Assembly (NCBI RefSeq): GCF_007827595.1
Contig: NZ_VISR01000036.1
Span: 30,395 to 94,394, forward strand
Source of the DNA: Streptomyces sp. BK340
GTDB lineage: Bacteria; Actinomycetota; Actinomycetes; Streptomycetales; Streptomycetaceae
Direction: 5' to 3'
Length of the DNA stretch: 64,000 nucleotides
In this document: piece by piece, positions 1 through 9,247 of the stretch
How the letters are laid out: each line of letters begins with the position of its first letter
Numbering within the stretch: position 1 is the stretch's first letter
Notes under the pieces: generated by a model
The model's input: the letters and a program-made list of their open reading frames with translations, nothing else
Told to the model about the DNA's origin: nothing
The model's database searches: none
Translations under genes and position numbers: made by a program

Positions 1-1525
1 TGAGCAGCCGGTGGCGCTGGGCCGGATCCTGTGCCGGCCGGTCGATGCGCTTGTGCATGCCGCGCGACTCGGTCCGGTGCAGAGCCGCGTGGTACATCCA
101 GCGGCCGTGCGCCACCATCGCGGCCGCCTCCCGGGCCCGGAACAGGTCCTCGCCGCTCGCGCCCAGTCCTTCGCGCACCGCGGACCACGTCTCGTGCAAG
201 GAGCTCAGGGCCGGGCCCAGACGATCCGCGTGGCGCAGGTAGTTGCGGTCGTACGGCAGCACCTGTTGCTGCACGTCGGCGACGACCTCGCGATGGCCGA
301 CCCTCGCGGCTCCGGTCGGACGCAGACCGGCCGTGCCGACCGCCCGCAGCCGGCGGCGGGTACGACCTCGCCGGGTGGCGAACGCGGCGGCTCCCCGGCC
401 CGCCCAGCTGCCCGAGGCGGCGGCCCATGCGGCGTTGTGGCTGCCGCCTCCGGTGAAGCCGCCGCAGATCAGCTCGCGCGTGGCGGTGTCGCCGGCCGCG
501 TAGAGGCCCGGTACGTCGGTCGAGCAGTCCGCGCCGGCGATGCGTACCCCGCCCGTGCCGCGCACGGTGCCCTCGGCCAGTAGGGTGATCTCGAACGGGT
601 CGGTGAACGGGTTGATGCCCAGCCGGTCGAAGACCAGGAAGGTGTTCGGCTGCCCCTTGCGCATGGCTCGCTGGTCGTCCGGCGTGGCCCGGTCGAAGCG
701 GGCGTAGACCGGTTCCTCCAGGAGGGCCCGGGCGATCGCGGAGCGGCCGCCCTTGCTGGCCGCGCCTTCGAGCACCGAACCGTCGGCACGGTAGAAGCTC
801 GCCCACGAGTAGTAGGCGGTCTTGGTCAGTGACGTGCCCTTGGGAGCGATGGCGTAGGCGTTGGAGAATTCCATCCCGGACAGCCGCGCTCCGGCCTCCA
901 CGGCCAGCAGCGCACCGTCCCCGGTGTTGACGTCACAGCCGAGAGTCTTGGACTGGAACGCGCATCCGCCCGCGGCGAGCACGACCGCTGCCGCCTCGAT
1001 GCGAACGCTCTCACCGGTCGTACGGTCGAGCGCCCGCGCGCCCGACACGACTGCGTCGGCATCGACCAGCAGCTCCAGCGCCGGGGTGTGATCGAGGATA
1101 CGAACTCCCAGACGCTGCACCCGAGTTCGCTGTCGGCGCATGTACTCAGGACCCTGGAGGTCGTTGCGTATCTGGCGGCCGTGGGCGTCGACGGGGAAGG
1201 GGTAGCGCTGCACCCGGGCGAGTTCGTCCATGCGGGCGTGGGTCTCGTCGAGGACGCGCGCCATCCAGTCCCGGTCGGCGAGGTAGCCGCCGAGACCCTC
1301 GCGGCTGGCCATGGCGGCCTCCCGCAGCTCTGGGTCGTCGTCGACGTACCAGATGCCGGTGCCCACCGACGCGGTCGCGCCGCTCGCACCGGTGTAGCCC
1401 TTGTCGGCCAGGACGACGTCGGCGCCGGCCTGGGCGGCCTTGATGGCGGCCCAGGTGCCCGCGGGTCCGCCGCCGATCACCAACACGTCGGTGGACAGGG
1501 TCTGTTCGGAATCGGTACTCGTCAT
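1..1525 (-). CDS. FAD-binding flavoprotein, fumarate reductase/succinate dehydrogenase family (C-terminus beyond window)
   Basis: The frame is open from an ATG at 1525 to the window edge (about 508 residues). An N-terminal dinucleotide-binding motif VIGGGPAG lies at residues 16-23 and is followed by AAIKAAQAGADVVLADKG. Near residues 336-350 is the late FAD motif GLYAAGDTATRE, and after it GGFTGGGSHNAAWAAASG. This order is that of flavoprotein subunits of fumarate/succinate oxidoreductases and of the related flavoproteins found in sulfur clusters. Its place last in a sulfonate-type gene set, 36 bp after an ABC permease, suggests it oxidises or reduces a carbon or sulfur intermediate released by the upstream monooxygenase. 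The substrate cannot be told. The end of the protein is not visible. Confidence 0.8.
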   Translation of the reverse strand, partial: MTSTDSEQTLSTDVLVIGGGPAGTWAAIKAAQAGADVVLADKGYTGASGATASVGTGIWYVDDDPELREAAMASREGLGGYLADRDWMARVLDETHARMDELARVQRYPFPVDAHGRQIRNDLQGPEYMRRQRTRVQRLGVRILDHTPALELLVDADAVVSGARALDRTTGESVRIEAAAVVLAAGGCAFQSKTLGCDVNTGDGALLAVEAGARLSGMEFSNAYAIAPKGTSLTKTAYYSWASFYRADGSVLEGAASKGGRSAIARALLEEPVYARFDRATPDDQRAMRKGQPNTFLVFDRLGINPFTDPFEITLLAEGTVRGTGGVRIAGADCSTDVPGLYAAGDTATRELICGGFTGGGSHNAAWAAASGSWAGRGAAAFATRRGRTRRRLRAVGTAGLRPTGAARVGHREVVADVQQQVLPYDRNYLRHADRLGPALSSLHETWSAVREGLGASGEDLFRAREAAAMVAHGRWMYHAALHRTESRGMHKRIDRPAQDPAQRHRLL

Positions 1526-1561
1526 GACATGCGTTCCTTCCCGACAGGGGGACTCAGAGGA

Positions 1562-2364
1562 TCAGGGCTTGAGACGGCCGGTGGCGAACATGGCGGCGGA
1601 CCACGCCGAGAGTGCGGCGGCGAGAGCCCAGACCACGAACAGGGCCCATACGGCGTCCACGTCGCCCCGGCCCAGGAAGCCGATCCGCTCTACCTGGACC
1701 AGCCAGAAGACGGGGTCGATACGGCTCAAGGCGTCCCAGAACGACGGCAGTTGGTGGACCGAGTAGAAGACGCCTCCGAGGAAGCCCAGCGGCAGCAGGA
1801 CGATCGACTCCATGGAGTAGACGTGGTCGAGGGACTTGGCGAGGCTTCCCGCGATCACGCCGACCTGCGCGGCGACCAGGAGGACGCCGAGGGTCCCGAA
1901 GAGGAGGACGAAGGGGCGGGCGACGCTGCCGCTTCCGGTGAGTGGGAGGGCGACCGCCACAACTCCCGCCCCCACGACGGCTCCTCGGGCGATGCCGCCG
2001 CTCACCAGCGCCGCGTTGATCTCCCACCAGCGCAGCGGGCTGGCGAACACGTCGTGGATGTAGCGGTCGCGGCGGGCCTCGAACAGGCTGGTCGTCCCGT
2101 TGAAGAAACCGACGTTGACGATCGCCTGCGCGAACAGACCCGGCACGATGAAGCGGCCGTAGGAGACGCCGTCGATCGTGTCGACGTGCCCGCCGAGGGC
2201 CGAGCCGAAGACGACGACGAACAGCACGGTCGACAGGACCGGGCCGACGACGCTGTAGCGCCAGATGGTCAGGAAGCGCAGGACCTCCCGCTCCAACAGC
2301 CACAGGAACGGCGGCCGTTCGGGCCTGAAGCGCACCTGGTGCGGCGCGCGAGTCGTGGTGTCGG

Positions 2365-2368
<4 letters not shown>
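1562..2368 (-). CDS. ABC-2 type transporter permease
   Basis: A 268-residue membrane protein with about six hydrophobic segments, typical of ABC-2 export permeases. It has a conserved central part (FGSALGG, then VPGLFAQAIVNVGFFNGTTS, and RRDRYIHDVFASPLRWWE, a DrrB-like amphipathic stretch). Its ATG overlaps the stop of the upstream ATPase gene in an ATGA arrangement, so the two are translationally coupled and should form one exporter. The N-terminus is cytoplasmic and basic. Export rather than import is unusual inside a sulfonate-uptake locus; the pair may export a toxic cleavage product, which is inference. Confidence 0.85.
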
Positions 2369-3103
<735 letters not shown>

Positions 3104-3120
<17 letters not shown>

Positions 3121-4437
3121 GGAACCGGTTGGCCGGCACCGGCAGCCCGTAGTGCTCGCGCAGGGTCGTGCCTTCGTACTCCTCCCGGAACAGGCCCTTG
3201 ATGCGCAGGATCGGCAGGACGTGCTCGATGAAGGACTCCAGACCGGACGGCAGGGCCGGCGCCATGATGTTGAAGCCGTCCGCCGCTCCACCCTCGAACC
3301 AGCTGATGACGGTGTCCGCCACCTGCTCGGGCGTGCCGATGAACTCGAAGTGGCCGCGCCCTCCGCCGAGCCGCGATATGACCTGCCGTACCGTCAGCTT
3401 CTCGCGGACGGCAAGCTCGATGATCAGGTCGGAGCGGCTCTGCGAGCCCTCCAGCTTGGGCCGGGCGAGGATGAAGTCCGGCAGCGGCGCGTCGAGTTCG
3501 AACACGGTCGGCTCGGTCTCGAAGACCGCCGCCAGCTGGCGCAGCCCGTACTCGGGGATCCGCAGTTCGTCGAACCGCCTGGCCAGCGCCCTGGCCTCCT
3601 CCTCCGTCGACCCGATGTACGGGACGATCCCCGGCAGCACGATCACGCCGTCCGGGTCACGCCCTGCGGCCCTGGTCCTGGCCTTGATGTCGGCGTAGAA
3701 GGCGGCCGCGCGCTCGTACGTCTGATGAGCGGTGAAGATCGCCTCGGCGTGCCGGGCCGCGAAATCCTTGCCGTCCTCGGAGGAGCCGGCCTGGACGACA
3801 GCGGGTAACCCTGCGGCGGGCGCTCGACGTTGAGCGGTCCGGCCACCGAGAAGTACGTGCCCCGGTGGTCGGGCCGGTGGAGCCGGGCAGGGTCGGCATA
3901 GCGTCCCGTCGACTTGTCCGCCACGACGGCCTCGGACTCCCAGCTGTCCCACAGCGCTTTGGCGACGTGCAGGAACTCGTCGGCCCGGGCATAGCGTTCG
4001 GCGTGGTCGGGACGGTTGACGAGGCCGAAGTTGGCCGCCTCGTCGGCGCCCGCCGAGGTGACGATGTTCCAGCCGGCGCGGCCGCCGCTGACGTGGTCGA
4101 CCGAAGCGAGGCGGCGGGCGAGGTTGTAGGGCTCGTTGTAGGTCGACGACACGGTGGCGATGAGGCCGATCCTGCTGGTCGCCTGGGAGAGCGCGGTCAG
4201 CAGGGTCAGTGGTTCCAGCTGGCCCGGCGGGCGGAACTCGCCGGTGCCGATGAGCGCTGGGCCGTCGGCGAGGAACAGCGAGTCGAACTTGGCGCTCTCG
4301 GCCAACTGGGCGAGCCTGATCCAGTGTTGGAGGTCGAAGTCGGCCCGCGGGTTGCTCTCCGGCAGCCGCCACGCCGCCTCGTGGTGGCCCGCCTCCATGA
4401 GGAAGGCGTTGAGGTGAAGCCGGCGTCTCTCGCTCAC
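3104..4437 (-). pseudogene. FMN-dependent LLM-class monooxygenase (NtaA/SnaA/DszA family), frameshifted
   Basis: Two overlapping frames together spell one full-length flavin-dependent monooxygenase of about 444 residues. The first runs from ATG 4437 (LHLNAFLMEAGHHEAAWRLP, then DHVSGGRAGWNIVTSAG, typical of the NtaA/DszA group) to about 3805. The second continues as VVQAGSSEDGKDFAARHAEAIF to the stop at 3104. The switch lies at the GGG run at 3803-3805, between QGYP and AVVQAG, and one missing base explains it. Such enzymes use FMNH2 and O2 to cleave C-S or C-N bonds. Its ATG overlaps the stop of the SsuA-like gene by 4 bp. It is either a true loss of function or a sequencing error in a G/C run. 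Confidence 0.8.
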
Positions 4438-5498
4438 GACTTGACCTCCAGCTTCGAGCTGTCGTAGCCCGCCGGGAGAAGGTTGTCGGTGATCGACGAG
4501 ACATCGATCTTCTTGGTGATCTGGCCCGCCTCCAGGAAGGCGTCGGCGAGCTTCTGCTCCGCCGCGATGTCAAACTTCTCCACCGGGGTCACCCGGGTCT
4601 CGAAGGCCTTCAGGGACGTCTTGGCGTCGGCGAGGGGGATGCCCTCCTCCTTGGAGATGGCCTCCGCGTACTTGTCCTCGTGCTTGATCGCCCAGGCGAA
4701 CTCGTGGGCCAGACGCTTGAGTACGTCCGTGAGGGCGGCCCGCTTGGTCTTGTCGTTCAGCGACTTCTCACTGGCGACGTAGTAGCTGCTCGTCTGGTCG
4801 ATGGGCGGGAGGCCCTTGGCCAGGATCCGCGCGCCGTTCTTGACCGCGATCGCCGACTGGGGGTTCCAGATGGACCAGGCATCCACCTTGCCGGTGTTGA
4901 AGGCGGTGGCGCCGGCCGCAGGGTCGAGGAAGACCAGCTTCACGTCCTTGGGGGTGAGGCCGACGCTCTTCAGCGCGTTCAGGGCCAGGCCGTGGGCCGA
5001 ACTGCCCTGCGGGACGGCGAGTTTCTTGCCCTTGAGGTCCCCCAGCGTCTTCAGCTTCGAGCCCTTGGGCACGATGATGTTCTCGCTGGACTGGGTGGGC
5101 GTGAGCGAGCGGTTGACGGCGACGACCTTGAAGCCGTACTCCTTCGCCGCACCCGTGATCGGCGGTACGTCGCCGACGCTACCCAGGTCGATGTCGCCCG
5201 ACGCCGCGGCCTGAACGAGCGGCGGGCCGTAGGTGAAGCGGGCGAACTTCACCTTGTACGGCGCATTGTCGAAGACGCCGGTGATCTTCGCCAGTTCCTG
5301 GCTGCCGTCACCGCCGTTGTCGCCGATGGTGAAGGTGTACTTCTTCCACTCGGGGTGGCTGTCGGCACCGGATCCGCTCGCGTTGCTCAGCGGGGCCGCC
5401 GCCTCCGACTCGGTTCCGCAGGCGGCGAGGGTGCCCACGAGGGCGAGCAGGCCGAGGGCGCCGACGATGCGGGAGGATGTTCCGGGCATGGGTCTCAC
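4434..5498 (-). CDS. Sulfonate/taurine-type ABC transporter substrate-binding lipoprotein (SsuA-like)
   Basis: A 354-residue exported lipoprotein. The N-terminus has a hydrophobic stretch ending in a lipobox LAAC (Cys about residue 27), so it should be lipid-anchored outside the membrane. The body shows the SsuA/TauA pattern: YGPPLVQAAASGDIDLGSVGDVPPI, then LGDLKGKKLAVPQGSSAHG and AFNTGKVDAWSIWNPQ. It would capture an alkanesulfonate or related organosulfur compound for the permease/ATPase pair transcribed before it. The start taken is GTG 5498; an in-frame ATG at 5489 is equally possible. A 60-bp gap separates it from the ATPase gene. Confidence 0.85.
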   Translation of the reverse strand: MRPMPGTSSRIVGALGLLALVGTLAACGTESEAAAPLSNASGSGADSHPEWKKYTFTIGDNGGDGSQELAKITGVFDNAPYKVKFARFTYGPPLVQAAASGDIDLGSVGDVPPITGAAKEYGFKVVAVNRSLTPTQSSENIIVPKGSKLKTLGDLKGKKLAVPQGSSAHGLALNALKSVGLTPKDVKLVFLDPAAGATAFNTGKVDAWSIWNPQSAIAVKNGARILAKGLPPIDQTSSYYVASEKSLNDKTKRAALTDVLKRLAHEFAWAIKHEDKYAEAISKEEGIPLADAKTSLKAFETRVTPVEKFDIAAEQKLADAFLEAGQITKKIDVSSITDNLLPAGYDSSKLEVKS

Positions 5499-5558
5499 GT
5501 GCTTTCTGCGCTGGGGATGGGGACGAGTCGGGGGTGGCGGGAGGTGACCGGTCTGGTT

Positions 5559-6299
5559 TCAGTGCTGGTTGGCCAGACCGAGGTCTTCCAGGAGCGCGGA
5601 GCGGAGCTCCTCGCGGGCGACGCTCGCCTCGCGATCGGCGGCCGACAGCTCGACGAGGTGGGAGGTGCCGATGCGGCCGTTGCTCATGACGACGACCCGG
5701 TCGGCCAGCGCGATGGCCTCGTCGACGTCGTGGGTGACGAGCAGCATGGCCGCGTGGTGCTTGCTGCGCAGCCCCCGTACGAGGTCGTGCATGCGCAGCC
5801 GGGTGATCGCGTCCAGTGCCGCGAACGGCTCGTCCAGCAGAACGAGTTCGGGCTCGGAGACCAGCGCCCGGGCCAGCGAGACGCGCTGGGCCTCGCCGCC
5901 GGAGAGCTCCTTGGGCCATGCCTTCTCGCGGCCCGCGAGTCCGACCTCGGCGAGGACGGCGAGGGCGCGCTCGTCCGCATCCGGTCCGTGCAGACCGAGG
6001 GTGAGGTTGCGCAGCACCCGCTGCCACGGCAGCAGCCGGTCGGCCTGGAACACGATGGCACGCTTCGCCGGGACCTCCACCCGCCCGCCGTCGGGCCGGT
6101 CGAGACCGGCGAGCAGGCGCAGCAGGGTGCTCTTGCCGCAGCCGGAGGGGCCCAGCAGGACCACCAGCTCCTCGTCGGCGATGGTGAGGTCGAGGTGGTC
6201 GAGGACCACCCGGTCGCCGAAGCGGCGGACGACCTGCTCGACGACGGCTCCGGCCTGCCGGCGCGGGCGCGTCTCCTGCGGGGCGATCGTGGTGCTCAT
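5559..6299 (-). CDS. Sulfonate/nitrate-type ABC importer ATP-binding protein (SsuB-like)
   Basis: A 246-residue ATPase. Walker A GPSGCGKST lies at residues 50-58, the Q-loop in IVFQADRLLPWQRV, the signature LSGGEAQRVSLARAL at about 131, Walker B LVLLDEPFAALD at about 150-161, and the switch THDVDEA. The Q-loop context and the short length match the SsuB/TauB/NrtD branch. The ATG overlaps the stop of the permease gene in ATGA form, so the two are translationally coupled. It energises uptake through the SsuC-like permease. Confidence 0.88.
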   Translation of the reverse strand: MSTTIAPQETRPRRQAGAVVEQVVRRFGDRVVLDHLDLTIADEELVVLLGPSGCGKSTLLRLLAGLDRPDGGRVEVPAKRAIVFQADRLLPWQRVLRNLTLGLHGPDADERALAVLAEVGLAGREKAWPKELSGGEAQRVSLARALVSEPELVLLDEPFAALDAITRLRMHDLVRGLRSKHHAAMLLVTHDVDEAIALADRVVVMSNGRIGTSHLVELSAADREASVAREELRSALLEDLGLANQH

Positions 6300-7183
6300 G
6301 CTGCCTCATAACTGGGGCGCCACCGCAGCAGCACCCGCTCGAGAACCCGGACGAACTGGTCGGCGAGCAGACCGAGGAGCGAGTAGATCACCAGCCCCAC
6401 GAAGACCTGGCCGGTCTGCAGATAGGTCTGTCCCTGGGTGATGAGGAACCCGAGACCCTTGTCGGCGTTGACCGTCTCGGCGGCGACAAGACCCAGGACG
6501 CTGTAGGCGAGGGAGAAGCGCAGGCCCACCAGGAATCCCGGCAGGGCCCCAGGCACCAACACCCGTGTCACCAGGCGCCAGTTGCCCGCCCCGGTGGTCC
6601 GCGCCATCTCGATCAGCCGCTGGTCGACGCCCCGGATCGCGGCGAACAGGTTGAGGTACATCGGGACACCGGCGCCGAACGAGATCAGCAGCACCTTGGT
6701 GAGCTCGTCGATGCCGAACCACACGATCATCAGCGGCAGTACGGCCAGCAGCGGGATCGTGTTGAGGATCTGCACGACGCCGTTGAAGAGATACTCGCCG
6801 CTGCGCAGCAGCCCGCCGAGCACGCCGCTGACGATGCCCACCGTCAGACCGATCGCGAGGCCGATGCCGGCCCGCTGCAGCGAGATGGCCAAGTCCGGCC
6901 CCAGAACGCCCTGTTGCCACAGATCGACGGCCGACTTGACGATGGAGGTGGGTGCTGGGGCGTAGGTCTTCTTCAGTACTCCGGCCCTGGCGAGGATCTC
7001 CCAGGCGATGAGGACCACGACGGGAGTCGTGTAGATCCCCAGCGGCCAGCGCAGCCGCTCGCGCAGTGTGTGCAGCGCTGTCCGTCGGCGGGCGTCGCGC
7101 GGCAGGAAGACCTCGCGCCCCGGGGCAGTGCGCGGCTCGGCGGCCGGGACGACCGCCGGTCCCTTGAGGCTGACGTCGGTCAT
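6296..7183 (-). CDS. Sulfonate/nitrate-type ABC importer permease (SsuC-like)
   Basis: A 295-residue permease with a long hydrophilic N-terminus and about six membrane segments (for example LGIYTTPVVVLIAWEIL and IPLLAVLPLMIVWFGI). The EAA loop that contacts the ATPase is visible as EMARTTGAGNWRLVTRVLVP, followed by ALPGFLVGLR. The family includes SsuC, TauC and NrtB. Its ATG overlaps the stop of a 54-codon upstream frame (ATGA), so translation is coupled to that short frame and therefore to the leader region beyond it. Confidence 0.87.
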   Translation of the reverse strand: MTDVSLKGPAVVPAAEPRTAPGREVFLPRDARRRTALHTLRERLRWPLGIYTTPVVVLIAWEILARAGVLKKTYAPAPTSIVKSAVDLWQQGVLGPDLAISLQRAGIGLAIGLTVGIVSGVLGGLLRSGEYLFNGVVQILNTIPLLAVLPLMIVWFGIDELTKVLLISFGAGVPMYLNLFAAIRGVDQRLIEMARTTGAGNWRLVTRVLVPGALPGFLVGLRFSLAYSVLGLVAAETVNADKGLGFLITQGQTYLQTGQVFVGLVIYSLLGLLADQFVRVLERVLLRWRPSYEAA

Positions 7184-7344
7184 GCCGCGTCCTCCAGTTC
7201 CAGCACGCTGCTGTAGTGCGAGGCGTCGCCGACGGCTTGCTTCGAGTCGGCGAGGGAGCGCAATGGGTCGGGGGGCGCCGTGAGGTCGACACCCTCGGCG
7301 ACCGCGCCGATGCGGTTCGTGAGTTTGCGGATGGACGGAGACAT
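7180..7344 (-). CDS. 54-residue TauD-like N-terminal remnant or coupling peptide
   Basis: A short frame from ATG 7344 to a TGA that overlaps the permease ATG. The start, IRKLTNRIGAVAEGVDLTAP, resembles the N-terminus of TauD/TfdA-type sulfonate dioxygenases (usually about 280-300 residues), but the rest of that fold is absent. The last 25 residues do not look like a TauD C-terminus to me. It may be what is left after an internal deletion, kept because it carries the ribosome into ssuC. Other reading: an independent small protein of the operon. Confidence 0.5.
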   Translation of the reverse strand: MSPSIRKLTNRIGAVAEGVDLTAPPDPLRSLADSKQAVGDASHYSSVLELEDAA

Positions 7345-7461
7345 GCGGAGGTCCCTCTCGAGGAGATGGGGCGCTGTGCCGGGTGCCGACAGCCGGGTGA
7401 GGGCTCGGCGAGCACGCCGAGAAAGGTGAATGCCGGATTCAGGTCAAGGACGCGCAGCTTG

Positions 7462-7493
7462 CGGCTGCCGGTGCGTCAGTGCACCGGCAGCCG
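7462..7493 (-). promoter_or_regulatory. Hairpin between leader peptide and sulfonate operon (attenuator candidate)
   Basis: A perfect 13-bp stem (7462-7474 with 7481-7493) closes a 6-nt loop. In the direction of transcription it starts 72 nt after the stop of the polycysteine leader peptide and ends 117 nt before the first operon frame. No T-run follows, so it is not a textbook intrinsic terminator. It could act as a pause, as a Rho-dependent switch, or by pairing with the leader-coding region. Confidence 0.5.
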
Positions 7494-7565
7494 GCTGCGC
7501 GGACCTACCTCTGCCACGGAACCGGAGGCGAGAGGAAAGAAGGAGGACCGGAGGGAGGCGGGTCC

Positions 7566-7643
7566 TCAACAACAACAGAACGCGCTGGAGACGTGCGCCA
7601 GGTCGATGTGGCGCCGCCGAGTCAAATCCACGCGCGGGGTCAT
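7566..7643 (-). CDS. Polycysteine leader peptide (25 aa) for cysteine-responsive control
   Basis: A 25-residue frame starting MTPRVDLTRRRHIDL and ending in three consecutive Cys codons directly before TGA. The core, basic residues then R-H-I/V-D-L followed by one or more terminal cysteines, is that of the putative leader peptides found upstream of sulfur genes in actinobacteria. Scarcity of charged tRNA-Cys would stall ribosomes at the last codons and alter expression of the downstream sulfonate operon. No Shine-Dalgarno is seen, and a promoter-like pair lies so close that the mRNA may be leaderless. The frame is too short for ordinary gene finding. Confidence 0.85.
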   Translation of the reverse strand: MTPRVDLTRRRHIDLAHVSSAFCCC

Positions 7644-7651
7644 GGAACGTG

Positions 7652-7681
7652 AGTTGAGCAGACGTGCGCGCTTTCGGTCAA
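7652..7681 (-). promoter_or_regulatory. Candidate promoter of the polycysteine leader
   Basis: On the minus strand, TTGACC (7681-7676) is followed after 18 bp by TCAACT (7657-7652), and the leader ATG starts 8 nt later. The -10 match is weak. The same -35 hexamer and nearly the same distance to the ATG recur at the second leader peptide (9123-9151), which supports both. Confidence 0.45.
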
Positions 7682-7733
7682 TGAGTTCCGGCCAGGTGTC
7701 ACATTGCGGAAACCTGAAACGTCTCAGCGCGGC

Positions 7734-8996
7734 TCACCGGGTGCGGAACAGGCCGGCGGAGTTGCGCAGGGCGTGTGCCGCGACGCGCTTGCCGAGGACG
7801 AGGCCGGCCTCGTCGGCCGAGCGGCTGTGGATGCCGGAGTACACGCGCGCATCCAGGTTGTCCTGCGAGAGCTGGCTCCAGGCCGTGTACGTGCGGGTCA
7901 CACCCGGAGCCGTGGGGCTAATCAGCTCGAACGGTGCGGTGCGCGGTCCGGTGAGTGCCGTGAGGACTGTCTCCGCCGCGCCGGCGTAGGTGTTGTGCCC
8001 GCTGGGGTAGTCGGGGTGGGCCGGTGTGACGTGCAACGGCGTCCACTCGGGGGCGGGGTCGATGGCGCCGGATCGGATGGCCGTGACCGGGCGCCACCGC
8101 AGGTAGGCGTATTTGGTGTCGGAGGTGGCGATCTGCGTGTCCACCAGGGCGACGTGGAACAGGGCCACGAGACTGGCCTGTCCGACGGTGGACTGCGGTG
8201 CCCGGGCCAGGGCGACCCGGAGCGGCTCGGTGTACAGGGTCAGGGAGGAGCCGAACCAGAAGACGGCCGTCTCGGTCTGCCGCTGTGTGCGCACGGTGCT
8301 GTTCACGGCCCCGTAGGCACGGACCTCGGACAGGTCGGCACGGTAGCGCGCGGAGTCCAGGGCGGGCGGTGCGGGCAGCCGGTACTGGTCGGGGGCGTCG
8401 AGCAGGAAGGGCCGGGCGATCCGGTTGCCGTACTGCGCGGCCGGGGCGTAGGCGGGCGGGGTCGGCTGCCACACTCCGGGCGCGGCCGGCGGCACGGTGA
8501 ACGGCGCGTTCACCGAGGCCGGGTCGAGGCCGTCCCCCTCACGGGAAGCAAGGACCAGCCGTGCCTGGCGGGCACCAGCCGCCGCGCCCTTCGTCTTGGC
8601 CAGGCCGTCCGGGACGCGGTCCAGCGTCGTGCGCAGCGCGGCGTCCAGTTCCTGGGCGCGGGACGGGACCAGGGCCACCAGGGAGTCGTGTACGGCGGAC
8701 GCCAGGGCCGCATCCTGGAACGCGCTCCGGTCGACGCCGGGCGGCACCTCGCGGACGGCGCGGGCCGCTGCGAGCCAACTGATGGCCCAGGTCCGGCTGT
8801 TGGTGATCTGTGTGGCGGCGCCGGCCGTCGAGATGGTTGCGGCCGTCGTGTCGTACCAGTCGAGCACCGCGGACGGGCGCGACTTGCGTTCGTCCGCAAC
8901 GGCGCCCGTGGCGGAGGGGACGGTGCCGGAGGCGGCCAGCAGGGCGGCCGAGCTCAGCGTCTTCAGGGCGGAGCGGCGGGTTCTGAGCGGGTTCAC
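7734..8996 (-). CDS. Vanadium-dependent haloperoxidase-like exported protein (PAP2 fold)
   Basis: A 420-residue protein with a twin-arginine-like N-terminus (RTRRSALKTLSSAALLAASG). It carries the vanadate/phosphate-binding signature of the haloperoxidase-acid phosphatase superfamily: KYAYLRWRPVTAIR (Lys about 294, Arg about 301), HPDYPSGHNTY with PSGH at about 331-334, and a late Arg/His region (VYSGIHSRSADEAG, then KRVAAH). It could be a haloperoxidase or a phosphatase; sequence alone does not separate them. The start is GTG 8996 with AAGGAG about 8 nt upstream. A cysteine-type leader peptide ends 44 nt before it, an unexpected partner that links it to sulfur supply. Confidence 0.82.
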   Translation of the reverse strand: MNPLRTRRSALKTLSSAALLAASGTVPSATGAVADERKSRPSAVLDWYDTTAATISTAGAATQITNSRTWAISWLAAARAVREVPPGVDRSAFQDAALASAVHDSLVALVPSRAQELDAALRTTLDRVPDGLAKTKGAAAGARQARLVLASREGDGLDPASVNAPFTVPPAAPGVWQPTPPAYAPAAQYGNRIARPFLLDAPDQYRLPAPPALDSARYRADLSEVRAYGAVNSTVRTQRQTETAVFWFGSSLTLYTEPLRVALARAPQSTVGQASLVALFHVALVDTQIATSDTKYAYLRWRPVTAIRSGAIDPAPEWTPLHVTPAHPDYPSGHNTYAGAAETVLTALTGPRTAPFELISPTAPGVTRTYTAWSQLSQDNLDARVYSGIHSRSADEAGLVLGKRVAAHALRNSAGLFRTR

Positions 8997-9040
8997 GGAA
9001 ACTCCTTCACGGGTGTGTGGCTGCGGCCTGGGGTCGGGCG

Positions 9041-9115
9041 TCAGCTACACAGCGCCGCGGCGACACGCAACAGATCGACGGCGCGCCGCCGGGTGAGCCG
9101 CAGAGAGATCCGCAT
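9041..9115 (-). CDS. Cysteine-type leader peptide (24 aa) upstream of the haloperoxidase-like gene
   Basis: A 24-residue frame, MRISLRLTRRRAVDLLRVAA followed by ALCS. It has the basic cluster, the V-D-L core and a cysteine next to the end, like actinobacterial sulfur leader peptides, though with one Cys instead of a run. It ends 44 nt before the GTG of the haloperoxidase-like gene, and that short gap holds a good AAGGAG site. Control could therefore be by translational coupling rather than by termination. Confidence 0.75.
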   Translation of the reverse strand: MRISLRLTRRRAVDLLRVAAALCS

Positions 9116-9122
9116 GTCGGGG

Positions 9123-9151
9123 ACGCTATCCGCGCTCCAACTCCAGGTCAA
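9123..9151 (-). promoter_or_regulatory. Promoter of the second leader peptide, predicted leaderless
   Basis: On the minus strand TTGACC (9151-9146) and TAGCGT (9128-9123) are separated by exactly 17 bp. The leader ATG begins 7 nt after the -10 hexamer, where transcription itself should start, so the mRNA is probably leaderless. Confidence 0.6.
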
Positions 9152-9247
9152 CGGACGGTGGTTGGCCCGGCCCGTATCGCAACGACGGCTTCGCGTCGCC
9201 GCCATGCGCCTGTAACCCGGGCCTCGACCGGCACACACGCCACGGCA

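Noticed and set aside
4680..6311. A 543-codon plus-strand frame
   Set aside because: It is the antisense of the SsuA- and SsuB-like genes; composition is Gly/Val/Arg/Asp-rich as expected from the reverse of high-GC codons, with no domain.
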